A stretch of 64,000 nt of DNA from Erythrobacteraceae bacterium (GCA_027489065.1 JAIYAM010000014.1:1-64000), one strand, 5' to 3'. Counted from the first letter of the stretch, positions 19,676 through 28,956 are shown. Numbers and translations: made by a program. Notes: generated by a model not told the origin, from the sequence alone.

Positions 19676-21195
19676 TGCCGGCCCCGTTCGAGGTGGCCGG
19701 AATGGCCCTCTATAATGCGCTGGTCGCGTTCTGCGTGGCCACCGTCATCCTGCGCAACGGCGCGGCGCTCATCCAGCTCGCCGTCGCCTTGCGGGCGACC
19801 ATGCGCGAGGCGCGGCCGACGATGGACATGTTCGACCTCTGGCAGCGCACCGAGGCGCAGGCCCCGCGCATCTCGGTGATCGCGCCCGCCTTCAACGAGG
19901 AGCTGTCGATAGCGCAGTCGATCCAGTCGCTGCTGTCGCTGCAATATCCCGATCTCGAGGTGATCGTCGTCAACGACGGGTCGAAGGACCGGACGATGGA
20001 GATCCTCCGCGAGACATTCGACCTCGTTCCGGCCGAGCGCGCCATCGACCGTGCCTTGCATCACACCCGTGTGGTCGGCTGCTACGCGTCGCGAAAGCAC
20101 GACAACCTGCTGGTGGTCGACAAGGAGAACGGCCGCAAGGCCGACGCCACCAATGCCGGGATCAGCTATTCCTCGGGCGATCTCATCTGCGTGATCGACG
20201 CGGATTCGGTGATCGACCCCGAAGGCCTGGTCCGCGCCGTCCAGCCCTTCATCGAAGGCGATGGCTCGGTGATCGCGGTGGGGGGGAGCATCCGCATCGC
20301 CAATGGCTGCACGATCAAGGGCGGACACGTCGTCAAGGTCGGCACCGGGCGCGAATGGCTGCCGCTGTTCCAGACGCTCGAATATTTCCGCGCCTTTCTG
20401 GCAGGGCGCGTCGCCGCGTCCCACGGGGGCATATTGCTGCTGATCTCCGGCGCCTTCGGCCTGTTCCGTCGCGACGTGCTGCTCGAGGCGGGAGGCTACC
20501 AGCACGATTCGCTTGGCGAGGATCTGGAACTGCTGGTCCGCCTCCAGCGCATCGCCCGCGAGAACAACCGGCCGCACACCATCGCCTACCTGCCCGAAAT
20601 CTGCTGCTGGACCGAGGCCCCCTTCACCATCGAGGGCGTGCGCAACCAGCGCACCCGCTGGCAGCAGGGCGGGTTGCAGGTGTTCTTCAAGCACCGCGTG
20701 ATGCTCTTCAACAAGCGCTACGGGCGGCTCGGGATGATCGCCTTTCCGCTGCTCGCGCTGGAGGACCTGATCGGGCCGATCGCCGAGCTGCTCGGCTATG
20801 TCCTTATGGTGGTCGGGCTGGCGCTGGGCATTCTCGATCCGGCCGTGGCGGTTCTCTACTTCCTGCTGACCTGCCTGTTCGGCTCGCTGATGAGCGCAGG
20901 GGTGCTGATCATCGAGGAGATGCAGCCGCGCCCGGTGGCGGGCGTCGCCGATTTCGGCTGGCTGCTGATGGCGGCGGTGGTGGAGAATTTCGGCTATCGG
21001 CAGCTCATCCAGTGGTACCGGCTGCGCGGCGTCGTCCATTTCCTGAAGAAGAAGACCGCCTGGGCCGCGGTGCCGCGCGCGGGGCTCGGCGGCAAGCCAG
21101 CAGGGCCGCCGCCCAAGGGCGTGGAACGGCGCAAGGCCGACCTCACGATCGACCACCGCGACCCGGGCGACGCGCCGCAAGGCACGCCTGCCTAG
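19675..21195 (+). CDS. Processive family-2 glycosyltransferase (membrane)
   Basis: A 506-aa inner-membrane enzyme of the GT2 polysaccharide-synthase type (as in PgaC, cellulose or hyaluronan synthases). An N-terminal helix (about 9-28) precedes the GT-A domain with VVNDGSKDRT, the DAD metal motif in VIDADSVID, the acceptor motif GEDLEL and the QxxRW signature QRTRW. Three or four C-terminal helices follow (about 355-450). It likely polymerises a nucleotide-activated sugar and passes the chain across the membrane; the sugar is not predictable. The ATG at 19675 overlaps the upstream stop by one base; a GTG three bases earlier is possible. No PgaB- or BcsB-like partner is nearby. Confidence 0.85.
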   Translation: MPAPFEVAGMALYNALVAFCVATVILRNGAALIQLAVALRATMREARPTMDMFDLWQRTEAQAPRISVIAPAFNEELSIAQSIQSLLSLQYPDLEVIVVNDGSKDRTMEILRETFDLVPAERAIDRALHHTRVVGCYASRKHDNLLVVDKENGRKADATNAGISYSSGDLICVIDADSVIDPEGLVRAVQPFIEGDGSVIAVGGSIRIANGCTIKGGHVVKVGTGREWLPLFQTLEYFRAFLAGRVAASHGGILLLISGAFGLFRRDVLLEAGGYQHDSLGEDLELLVRLQRIARENNRPHTIAYLPEICCWTEAPFTIEGVRNQRTRWQQGGLQVFFKHRVMLFNKRYGRLGMIAFPLLALEDLIGPIAELLGYVLMVVGLALGILDPAVAVLYFLLTCLFGSLMSAGVLIIEEMQPRPVAGVADFGWLLMAAVVENFGYRQLIQWYRLRGVVHFLKKKTAWAAVPRAGLGGKPAGPPPKGVERRKADLTIDHRDPGDAPQGTPA

Positions 21196-22403
21196 CTCGT
21201 GCCGACCTTGCTGATCCGGTAATCGGCAAGGCTCATCCAGTAGGCGATCCGCCAGCGCAGCCGGTTGAGGGGGGTGCTGTGCCTCGCGTACCAGCCGGGC
21301 GTGATCGGCTCGCTCGAACCCTGGAGGTGGTCGATCATCTCCCGCAGCTTGGCCGCGAGCCCCGCATCCTCGACCCGCACCATCAGTTCGACATTGATGC
21401 GGAACGAACGCTTGTCGAGGTTTGCACTGCCGATATAGCTCGCATCGTCGACCACCAGCAGCTTCATGTGCAGCTTGCAGATGGCGAATTCGTAGATCTT
21501 CACGCGAGCGCGCAGGAGCTGGCCGTAGAGCAGACGGGCCATCGAAATCGCGGCGGCGATGTCGGACTTGCCGGCCATGATCATGCGCGCTTCACCGCGC
21601 ATTCCGACCCGCGCGATGAGGCGTCTGAAGCTGCGGGGCGGCGAGAAATAGGCCGAGACCGTGTCGAGGCGTTTCGCCGCCACGAGGTCCTTCCTGAACA
21701 CCCAGGCCCAGTGCCCCTTGCGCACCAGCGGGCCGCCGACCAGCAGCCGCACCGGGCCATCCCCGCCGTCCCAGTCCTTGACGATGTCGCGCAGCCGCCT
21801 GAGCTGCGACGTGCGGCCATTGGCGGCATTCGCGACCCAGGCACTGAGCATCCGCGACCAGCGGGTGAACTGCTCCACCACCGGCCCTTCGATGATCACC
21901 GAAAGATCGCACCAGCCGTTGTCGGCGGGGATCGCGAAGTAGTGGTCCGAGACGTTCGCCCCGCCGGTCATCACGCGGGTTTCGTCGCAGATCGTGAACT
22001 TCTGGTGGTTCCGCACCAGGTAGCGCGTGCCCCACTTGGGCGAGAAGATCGCGAAGCTCCCCCCCGCCTCGACCAGCGGCGCGAAGAAGGCCGCGCCTGC
22101 ATCATTGCCGAAGGCATCGACGATGAGGTCAACCGACACGCCGCGCTGAGCGGCGAGGACCAGGGCGTCGCGCACCATCGTGCCCGCGACGTCGCCTGCG
22201 AAAAGGTAGTAGAAGACCCGCAGCGATTCCTTCGCGCTGTCGATCAGCTCGACCAGCGCCTTCAGCCTGTCCTGCCCGTGCGGATAGAAGGTGAACGTAT
22301 GTCCCGCCGCGCTGACGTGGAACGGATCGAGGTCGCAATAGTCGGGCGCCCCGTCCTTAGAGCCGACCTCGTCGGTGGGGGTCTTAGCGGGTGAGGTGGC
22401 CAT
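21192..22403 (-). CDS. Phospholipase D/cardiolipin-synthase-like protein
   Basis: A 403-aa PLD-superfamily enzyme with two HKD motifs: HQKFTICDETRVMTGGANV and HMKLLVVDDASYIGSANLD. Each has His, Lys and a downstream Asp/Glu-Gly-Ser/Ala-Asn context, so both half-sites look intact. Cardiolipin synthases usually have N-terminal membrane helices; none is evident here, so it may act at the membrane surface on a different phosphodiester. The start ATG at 22401-22403 avoids overlap with the divergent Rrf2 promoter; earlier starts exist. It converges on the glycosyltransferase with a four-base overlap. Confidence 0.85.
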   Translation of the reverse strand: MATSPAKTPTDEVGSKDGAPDYCDLDPFHVSAAGHTFTFYPHGQDRLKALVELIDSAKESLRVFYYLFAGDVAGTMVRDALVLAAQRGVSVDLIVDAFGNDAGAAFFAPLVEAGGSFAIFSPKWGTRYLVRNHQKFTICDETRVMTGGANVSDHYFAIPADNGWCDLSVIIEGPVVEQFTRWSRMLSAWVANAANGRTSQLRRLRDIVKDWDGGDGPVRLLVGGPLVRKGHWAWVFRKDLVAAKRLDTVSAYFSPPRSFRRLIARVGMRGEARMIMAGKSDIAAAISMARLLYGQLLRARVKIYEFAICKLHMKLLVVDDASYIGSANLDKRSFRINVELMVRVEDAGLAAKLREMIDHLQGSSEPITPGWYARHSTPLNRLRWRIAYWMSLADYRISKVGTS

Positions 22404-22533
22404 AGGCCGCAGCCTAGACACAGATGCAGGCGACCCGACAGGGTAAAGCGGTGAACGGTGGCGGGTGCGGGGTGTGACAAAAGACATTCCCTCGCCCGTT
22501 GACGTCATTGCCTACTTGGCAGATAGACAATCC

Positions 22534-22974
22534 ATGCTCTCGCAAAAGACCCGCTACGCCATCCGTGCCATGCAGCACCTTGCCGATCATTACGGCGACG
22601 GGCCGGTCCAGCTTTCCGCGATTGCCGAGGCGCAGAAGATCCCGGCCAAGTTCCTAACCGTGATCCTGTCCGAGCTGACCCGATCCGGTCTTGTCGATTC
22701 GCAGCGTGGCCGCGATGGAGGCTACTGGCTGGCGATCCCCCCACTCGACATCACCTATGGCGACCTGATCCGGCATATGCGCGGCAGCCTTGCGCTGGTG
22801 CCCTGCGCCAGCCGCTATGCCCACGAGAAGTGCAAGAACTGCCTCGAGGAAGGCGAGTGCCGGACCCGCGCGCTGATGCTCGATGTGCGCGACCGGACCG
22901 CGCAGATCCTCGACGGGATCCGGCTCTCCGATCCGATCGCGACCGTTCCTTCCTTCACCGAGGACGCGGCCTGA
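22534..22974 (+). CDS. Rrf2-family transcriptional regulator
   Basis: A 146-aa winged-helix regulator: MLSQKTRYAIRAMQHLA and IPAKFLTVILSELTRSGLVDSQRGRDGGYWL are typical Rrf2. Four cysteines are clustered at C91, C100, C103 and C109 (CASRYAHEKCKNCLEEGEC), a pattern able to hold an Fe-S cluster as in IscR/NsrR/RsrR, though spacing differs from IscR. Downstream are YezD, a TonB receptor and a TauE/SafE permease, which suggests control of sulfur uptake, as CymR does in Bacillus. Start ATG 22534; a TTGACG-like -35 lies at about 22499. Confidence 0.88.
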   Translation: MLSQKTRYAIRAMQHLADHYGDGPVQLSAIAEAQKIPAKFLTVILSELTRSGLVDSQRGRDGGYWLAIPPLDITYGDLIRHMRGSLALVPCASRYAHEKCKNCLEEGECRTRALMLDVRDRTAQILDGIRLSDPIATVPSFTEDAA

Positions 22975-23046
22975 GCGCTCCCCGAGCGGCCTGTCGCACA
23001 AAGCAAACCTTTCGGCCCGAGACAGAATTTCTGTCCGCCAAGCCCA

Positions 23047-23075
23047 TTGTCAATCATTTCGATTGAATTTAATTC
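23047..23075 (+). promoter_or_regulatory. Promoter with palindromic operator before yezD
   Basis: TTGTCA (23047-23052) and TAATTC (23070-23075) are 17 bases apart. The spacer contains the inverted repeat TCAATC-ATTTC-GATTGA (23050-23066). A repressor bound there would block RNA polymerase; the neighbouring Rrf2 protein is the obvious candidate. Confidence 0.55.
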
Positions 23076-23115
23076 GTTCGCAGCGGACATCTTCCGCGCA
23101 ACGAAAGGGCCATCC

Positions 23116-23283
23116 ATGAACCACACCGAGAAAGGTTCGCCTGCGCGCGGGATCGTGCCCGAAGCGCTCGCGGTGGTCGACGAGGCGCTTTCGCGGCTGC
23201 GCTACGGCACCATCCAGCTGACCGTGCATGACGGGAAGGTCATGCAGATCGACGTCACCGAAAGGAAGCGGCTGACCGAATGA
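23116..23283 (+). CDS. YezD-family (DUF2292) small protein
   Basis: A 55-aa protein with the DUF2292 core: EALAVVDEALSRLRYGTIQL and the strand VHDGKVMQIDVTE. YezD proteins are often encoded near sulfur-assimilation genes and are repressed when cysteine or sulfate is ample; biochemical function is unknown. The ATG at 23116 follows ACGAAAGGGCC. It sits between the Rrf2 regulator and a TonB-dependent receptor, matching the sulfur association. Confidence 0.85.
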   Translation: MNHTEKGSPARGIVPEALAVVDEALSRLRYGTIQLTVHDGKVMQIDVTERKRLTE

Positions 23284-23365
23284 GGTCGGGCCGCACCACT
23301 ATCCATAAACAGGGAAGCGCAGACCGGACGGCCGGATGCATGCCCGCTTGCAAAGGCGAGACATC

Positions 23366-25810
23366 ATGAAGACCACTGCCATCCGAACTGCCCTGCTGCT
23401 GGGCGCGGCCCTTGCCGGGCTGACCGCAGCGCCCGCTTTCGCACAGGACACCGCTGCCACCGACCAGCCGACGACAACGGAGGATGGCGCCGATGAGGCC
23501 TCCGGCGAGATCTTCGTCACCGCCCGTCGCCGCTCGGAAAGCGCGCAGGACATCCCGCTCGCCGTGTCGGTGGTGAGCGCCGCGCAGTTGGACGCGACCG
23601 GCGCCTTCAACGTGAACCGGCTCCAGCAGCTCGCGCCGACCCTCCAGTTCTATTCCTCGAACCCGCGCAACACCGCGGTCAATATCCGCGGCATCGGCGC
23701 GCCCTTCGGCCTGACCAGCGACGGGTTCGAGCAGGGCGTGGGCATCTATGTCGACGACGTCTACTATTCGCGCGTTGCCTCGGCGACCTTCGACTTCCTC
23801 GATGTCGCCCAGATCGAGGTGCTACGCGGGCCGCAGGGCACGCTTTACGGCAAGAACACCACGGCGGGCGCGATCAACATCCAGACAAACCAGCCGACCT
23901 TCGACTTCGAGGGCAGGGCCGAAATCAGCCTGGGCAATTACGAATTCCAGCAGGCCCGCCTCGCGATTTCCGGTCCGCTCACCGAAAAGCTCGCGGCGCG
24001 GGTCGCCTTTTCGGGCACCAGCCGCAACGGCACGATCCGCAACGTCACCACCGGGCAGGAGATCCAGAGCCTCGACAACGTGGGCGTGCGCGCGCAGCTT
24101 CTGTGGGAGCCGACGAATGACCTCAAGGTCAAGCTGGTGGGCGACTACAACAAGCAGGACGCGGTCTGCTGCGGCTCGGTGTTCGTGCGCACCGTCGCGA
24201 CCCAGCGCCCCCTCAACCGCCAGTTCGCCGCCCTTGCTGCGGCCCAGAATTACGCGCCGCCCAGCACCAACCCCTTCGACCGGCTGACCGATCTGGACGC
24301 CCCGCTGAACGCCGGCAACGTCATTGCCGGCGTGGCCCTGAACGTGAACTGGGACGTGGGCCCGGGCACCTTCACCTCGGTGACCGCATGGCGCTACTGG
24401 GACTGGGTTCCGCGGAACGACCGCGACTTCACCGGCCTGCAGATCGTCAGCGCGTCGAACAATCCTTCGCAGCAGAACCAGTACACGCAGGAATTCCGCT
24501 ACGCCTATACCGGACCGAAGTTCGACTTCGTGGTCGGTGCCTTCGCCTTCAGCCAGCGGATCGACACACAGGGTCTGGAATCGCAGGGCCTTGCCGCCAG
24601 CCGCTGGAACATCGCGCCCACCAACCCGCTGTCGAATGACCCGACGGTTCTGAACGGCCTGACCGCGCGCAACACCCAGTTCCTCAAGAGCACCAGCGCG
24701 GCACTGTTCGGCCAGCTGAGCTGGAAGGTGACCGACGCCTTCACCATCCAGCCGGGCGTGCGGCTGAACTACGACAAGAAGGAAGGCTTCTACCAGCGCC
24801 GGGTGTTCACCGGCGCGGGCGTCGAGCTGACCGGCACAGAAACCGATGCCCGCAGCCGCGCGCAGCTTGCCATCTTCCAGCCGCAGCTGAGCGCGCCCGC
24901 GGACACCGACTGGAACTTCACCTACGACCTGACGCTCAGTTACAAGGTGGCACCCGACGTGCTCGCCTATGCAACCTATGCCAAGAGCTTCAAGACCATC
25001 GGCATCAACCAGAACGGCCTGCCCACCGACGCCAACGGCGTCCCGATCGCGGCGGCCGGGACGATCAAGCCGGAAAGCCTCGATCACTTCGAGATCGGCG
25101 TGAAGTCGCAGTTCTGGGACCGCCGCGCAACGCTCAACCTTGCCGCGTTCCGCACCGATATCCGCGACTATCAGGCAACCGTCACCAACGGACAGTTCGG
25201 CGTGCTGCGCGGCTTCCTCGCCAATGCCGACAAGGTGCGCACGCAGGGGATCGAGGCCGATTTCGCGGTGCGCCCGAGCAACCGCTTCAACGCCTATGTC
25301 AACGGCGCCTATACCGACGCCAAGTATCTCCGTTTTGTCGATGCACCCTGCCCTCCCGAGCTTTCGGGCGGCACCACCGCGACCGCGGGCCAGACCCCGT
25401 CTGCCCCCGGTACCCCGGGCGGGATCAGCCCGGCCAATTGCGACATCTCGGGCCAGCGGCTTGCGGGCGTATCGAAGTGGGCCTTCTCCTTCGGCGCGGA
25501 AGCTAACGCGCCGGGTAACGTCTTGGGACAGGGCGGGGAGTTCTACTTCGGCTATGACGGCTCCTACCGGTCCGACTTCTCGTCCAACGCCTCGCCCTCG
25601 CCCGCCACGCGGGTCGCAGGCTACAGCCTCTCGAACTTCCGCGCCGGCTTCCGCAGCGACAAGGGCTTGAACATTTTCGCGTGGGTGCGAAACGCGTTCG
25701 ACGAGAACTACTTCGAGCAGCTGTTCATCGCGCCCGGCAACACCGGGCTGATTGCGGGGCTTCCCGGCGACCCACGTACCTGGGGCGGCACCGTCAGCGT
25801 CACCTTCTGA
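23366..25810 (+). CDS. TonB-dependent outer-membrane receptor
   Basis: An 814-aa receptor with signal peptide (cleaved after AFAQ), a TonB-box-like EIFVTARRR near residues 43-51, plug domain (IPLAVSVVSA to GPQGTLYGKNTTAGAINI) and a 22-strand barrel ending in GGTVSVTF with C-terminal Phe. Start ATG at 23366 with AAAGGCGAG. It resembles the large sphingomonad receptor group for diverse ligands. Position after Rrf2/YezD and before TauE/SafE suggests uptake of a sulfur compound such as a sulfonate or sulfate ester; this is inference. Confidence 0.93.
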   Translation: MKTTAIRTALLLGAALAGLTAAPAFAQDTAATDQPTTTEDGADEASGEIFVTARRRSESAQDIPLAVSVVSAAQLDATGAFNVNRLQQLAPTLQFYSSNPRNTAVNIRGIGAPFGLTSDGFEQGVGIYVDDVYYSRVASATFDFLDVAQIEVLRGPQGTLYGKNTTAGAINIQTNQPTFDFEGRAEISLGNYEFQQARLAISGPLTEKLAARVAFSGTSRNGTIRNVTTGQEIQSLDNVGVRAQLLWEPTNDLKVKLVGDYNKQDAVCCGSVFVRTVATQRPLNRQFAALAAAQNYAPPSTNPFDRLTDLDAPLNAGNVIAGVALNVNWDVGPGTFTSVTAWRYWDWVPRNDRDFTGLQIVSASNNPSQQNQYTQEFRYAYTGPKFDFVVGAFAFSQRIDTQGLESQGLAASRWNIAPTNPLSNDPTVLNGLTARNTQFLKSTSAALFGQLSWKVTDAFTIQPGVRLNYDKKEGFYQRRVFTGAGVELTGTETDARSRAQLAIFQPQLSAPADTDWNFTYDLTLSYKVAPDVLAYATYAKSFKTIGINQNGLPTDANGVPIAAAGTIKPESLDHFEIGVKSQFWDRRATLNLAAFRTDIRDYQATVTNGQFGVLRGFLANADKVRTQGIEADFAVRPSNRFNAYVNGAYTDAKYLRFVDAPCPPELSGGTTATAGQTPSAPGTPGGISPANCDISGQRLAGVSKWAFSFGAEANAPGNVLGQGGEFYFGYDGSYRSDFSSNASPSPATRVAGYSLSNFRAGFRSDKGLNIFAWVRNAFDENYFEQLFIAPGNTGLIAGLPGDPRTWGGTVSVTF

Positions 25811-25857
25811 CCTGACGGCCGCCTGCCCTTCCGCACCTTCGCAGAGAGGACCACCTC

Positions 25858-26631
25858 ATGCCCGATATCGCCGCGCTGCTTGCCCAGATCGCCCCGTTCA
25901 TAGCCATCGGCTTTACCGCCCAGATGATCGACGGGGCGCTGGGCATGGCCTTCGGGGTCACCACCCAGACCCTGCTGGTGAGCGCAATGGGCGTGCCTCC
26001 GGCGAGCGCCTCGGCGAGCGTCCATCTCGTCGAGCTGTTCACGACTGGCGCCTCGGGCCTCAGCCATGCCTGGCAGCGCAATGTCGACTGGGGACTGTTC
26101 CGGCGGCTCGTGCCGTTCGGCGTGCTGGGCGGAGTGACGGGGGCCTATGTCCTGTCGAACATCGATGCCTCGGCGGCGCGGCCCTTCGTGATGCTCTACC
26201 TCACCGGGATCGGCTTCTACCTGCTGTGGCGCGCGATCCGGATGGCCAAGCCGCGCTTCGAGGACCCGCGCTACACCAGCCCGCTGGCGCTGGCCGGAGG
26301 GTTCCTCGATGCGGCGGGCGGCGGCGGCTGGGGACCGGTGGTCACCTCCAACCTGCTCATCCAGGGCGCCGATCCGAGAAAGGTGATCGGCACGGTCAAC
26401 ACCGCCGAGTTCCTGCTCACCTTGTCGATCTCGATCACTTTCCTGCTCACCCTCGGTCCTGCGGCGTTCACCCTGGTCACCGGCGGGCTGATCATCGGCG
26501 GCGTGGTCGCGGCACCCTTCGGCGCGGTGCTCGCCAGCCGGGTGCAGCCGCGCGTCCTGCTGCTGGCGGTGTCGCTGGTCTTGATCATCACCAGCGCCTA
26601 CAGCATCTGGAAAGCCTGGCCGATCATCTAA
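25858..26631 (+). CDS. TauE/SafE-family membrane permease
   Basis: A 257-aa integral membrane protein with about eight helices in two repeats. The repeat signature occurs as MIDGALGMAFGVTTQTLL and FLDAAGGGGWGPVVTSNLL. TauE/SafE members export sulfite, sulfoacetate or related anions, or import them. Encoded 47 bases after the TonB receptor, so it probably handles the same sulfur-containing substrate or its breakdown product. Confidence 0.9.
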   Translation: MPDIAALLAQIAPFIAIGFTAQMIDGALGMAFGVTTQTLLVSAMGVPPASASASVHLVELFTTGASGLSHAWQRNVDWGLFRRLVPFGVLGGVTGAYVLSNIDASAARPFVMLYLTGIGFYLLWRAIRMAKPRFEDPRYTSPLALAGGFLDAAGGGGWGPVVTSNLLIQGADPRKVIGTVNTAEFLLTLSISITFLLTLGPAAFTLVTGGLIIGGVVAAPFGAVLASRVQPRVLLLAVSLVLIITSAYSIWKAWPII

Positions 26632-26647
26632 GGCCGGCGGAGCCCCA

Positions 26648-27451
26648 ATGGATACCGAACTTCTGCTCATCTGCGCGCTGACGGGCGTGATCAACCTGAT
26701 CGGCGCGCTCGCCTATGCGGCGCGCATCGCAGGCGTGCGGACGGGACGCATCGCCCTGTCCTTCGCGCTGTTCAACGTGCTGCTGCTGGTCAGCCGCACC
26801 TCGAACGGGTTCCTCGGCCCGTTCCTCGCCAAGCGCATCGAGACCGCGCTGGCGAGCGGCGATGGCGACATGCTGCTGTGGGAGCTGCGGCTGGTGCTGC
26901 TCTCGGCCGCGGGCGCGGTGCTGCTGGGCATCCTGCTGGTGCCGAGCTTCCAGCGCCTGTTCGCCGCCGCAATAACCTCGTTTCAGGCCAGCCGGTCGAC
27001 CTCGCGCCTGTTGCTCAGGAGCGTGACCCCGGCCGGGCTGCGCACGATCCGCGAATCCGTCGCGGTCCCGACGAAGGAGACGCTGCAATCGCTGCGGGGA
27101 CCGCGCGGAGTGAGCTGGGCGGTGCTCGCCGCCAATGCCATCGCGCAAGGCCTGCTGGCAGTCGGCGTGATCGCCTCGCTCTATGCCGGATACCTCGTGC
27201 CCGAGTTCCGCGTCACCGCCTCGCAGATGACCGCGATCGTGAACGGCTTCGCGACCATTCTGCTGTTCGCGCTGATCGATCCGCAGATCTCCGCCCTGAC
27301 CGACGACGTGGTCGACGGCTCGGTCAGCGAGGCGACCTTCCGCCGGGCGATGATCTGGGTGTCGCTCAGCCGCCTTGCGGGCACGCTGGCAGCTCAAGTG
27401 CTGCTGGTGCCCGCCGCGGTGGTGATCGCTTGGGCGGCAGGCTGGCTCTAG
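26648..27451 (+). CDS. amj: Amj-family lipid II flippase
   Basis: A 267-aa protein with six or so membrane segments, matching the DUF2837/Amj family by the SFALFNVLLLVSRTSN start, IESVAVPTKETL-like loop and VNGFATILLFALIDPQISALTDD segment. In B. subtilis Amj is an alternative flippase that can replace MurJ under envelope stress. It begins 16 bases after the TauE/SafE gene and ends overlapping chrA by four bases. No sulfur link is known; it may simply share the transcript. Confidence 0.82.
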   Translation: MDTELLLICALTGVINLIGALAYAARIAGVRTGRIALSFALFNVLLLVSRTSNGFLGPFLAKRIETALASGDGDMLLWELRLVLLSAAGAVLLGILLVPSFQRLFAAAITSFQASRSTSRLLLRSVTPAGLRTIRESVAVPTKETLQSLRGPRGVSWAVLAANAIAQGLLAVGVIASLYAGYLVPEFRVTASQMTAIVNGFATILLFALIDPQISALTDDVVDGSVSEATFRRAMIWVSLSRLAGTLAAQVLLVPAAVVIAWAAGWL

Positions 27452-28800
27452 ACGGCCAGCCCCAGCACGAGGCCACCTGCCGCACAGGCCGCCAGCAGCC
27501 GCAGCACCGACCACTTCGCTCCGAAGGCGAGCGCGAAGGCGAGCGCCGCGAGCAGCCCGGCGCGCCAGTCGAAGCTCGCCAGATCGGGCCATGAGAGCCG
27601 CAGCGGGCCGAAGCGCGCCTCGCCCACCGCGGCGAACAGCACGTGCAGCGCGAACCACGCGGTCAAGTTGGCGATCACGCCCACCACCGCCGCGGTGACC
27701 GCCGCCAGCCCGCCCTTGAGCCACACCGCCTGCCCCAGCCGGTCGATCCACGGCGCAAGCGCGAAGATCCACAGGAAGCACGGGGCGAAGGTCACCCAGG
27801 TGGTCAACAGCGCGCCGAGCAGCCCGGCGACGAGCGGCGAGAAGGGCTCGGGCGCACGGAAAGCGGCAAGGTAGCCGACGAATTGCGTCACGAGGATCAG
27901 CGGGCCGGGTGTCGTCTCGGCGAGGCCCAATCCGTCGGCCATTTCGCCGGGCCGCAGCCAGCCGAAGCCCTGCACCGCCTCCTGCGCCATATAGGCGAGC
28001 ACCGCGTAAGCCCCGCCGAAGGTGACGATCGCAAGCTGCGAGAAGAAGGCGCCGATCTCCCACAACACATGCCCGCGCCCCAGCGTCGCGGCGATCAGCG
28101 CCATCGGGGCGGCCCAGATCACGCCCCACACCAGCACCGAGGTGATGGTGGTGCGCCACGGCCGGGCGGGGAGCGCGCCGCCGGGCTTGGTCGGCTTCAA
28201 CGCCAGCAAGTCCGGCCGGGTGCGGGCGATAATCATGCCGATCACGCCCGATCCGAGCACGATCAGCGGGAAGGGCAGGTCGAACAGGAACAGCCCCGCG
28301 AAAGCTGCCGCCGCCAGCGCGCGCTTCACGCCTGTATCGAGCGCCCTACCCGCGATCCGCAGCAAGGCCTGCACCACCACCGCCAGCACCGCCGCCTTCA
28401 CCCCGAGGAACAGCGCCGCCACCCAGCCGAGGTTCGCCGCCAGCGCATAGAGCACCGACAGCGCAAGGATGATGCAGGCGCCGGGAATGACGAACAGCAG
28501 CCCCGCCGCAAGGCCGCCCTGCCAGCCATGCAGCCGCCAGCCGATCCACGTGGCGAGCTGCTGCGCTTCCGGGCCGGGGAGCAGGTGGCAGAAATTGAGC
28601 GCGTGGAGATAGTCCTCCTCGGCCACCCAGCCCCGCTCCTCGACCAGTTCGCGGTGCATCAGCGCGATCTGCCCTGCCGGCCCGCCAAAGCTGAGGAAGC
28701 CGATGCGGGTGAAGACGCGCAGCAGATCAGGGAAGGAAGGGGTCGCGGTCGCGGGTGCGTCCCGCAGATCGGGGGAAATCGAAAGGTCCAGTTCGGCCAT
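27448..28800 (-). CDS. chrA: Chromate efflux transporter ChrA
   Basis: A 450-aa two-domain CHR transporter that exports chromate, and may move sulfate-like oxyanions. Each half has the CHR signature: FTRIGFLSFGGPAGQIALM with HLLPGPEAQQLATWIGW, then FSQLAIVTFGGAYAVLAYMA with ETTPGPLILVTQFVGY. About ten helices. Divergent from arsR and next to the ars operon, so this is a metal(loid) resistance patch. It converges with amj. Confidence 0.95.
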   Translation of the reverse strand: MAELDLSISPDLRDAPATATPSFPDLLRVFTRIGFLSFGGPAGQIALMHRELVEERGWVAEEDYLHALNFCHLLPGPEAQQLATWIGWRLHGWQGGLAAGLLFVIPGACIILALSVLYALAANLGWVAALFLGVKAAVLAVVVQALLRIAGRALDTGVKRALAAAAFAGLFLFDLPFPLIVLGSGVIGMIIARTRPDLLALKPTKPGGALPARPWRTTITSVLVWGVIWAAPMALIAATLGRGHVLWEIGAFFSQLAIVTFGGAYAVLAYMAQEAVQGFGWLRPGEMADGLGLAETTPGPLILVTQFVGYLAAFRAPEPFSPLVAGLLGALLTTWVTFAPCFLWIFALAPWIDRLGQAVWLKGGLAAVTAAVVGVIANLTAWFALHVLFAAVGEARFGPLRLSWPDLASFDWRAGLLAALAFALAFGAKWSVLRLLAACAAGGLVLGLAV

Positions 28801-28956
28801 GCCTACCTCGCTTGCATGCCCTACCGCGCGGACTCGCGCGAAGGGGGTGATGACGAGGCAACGCTTGGGCTTTTCTCGGCCTGGACGGGAGGTTGCTCGG
28901 CCCCGTGGTCACCGTGATAACGGGAGGAGCGGGGCGGTTCAAGGGGGCGCGCCGGC

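Noticed and set aside
19588..21180. Minus-strand 530-codon open frame
   Set aside because: Antisense of the family-2 glycosyltransferase, whose D, DAD, ED and QxxRW motifs are intact.
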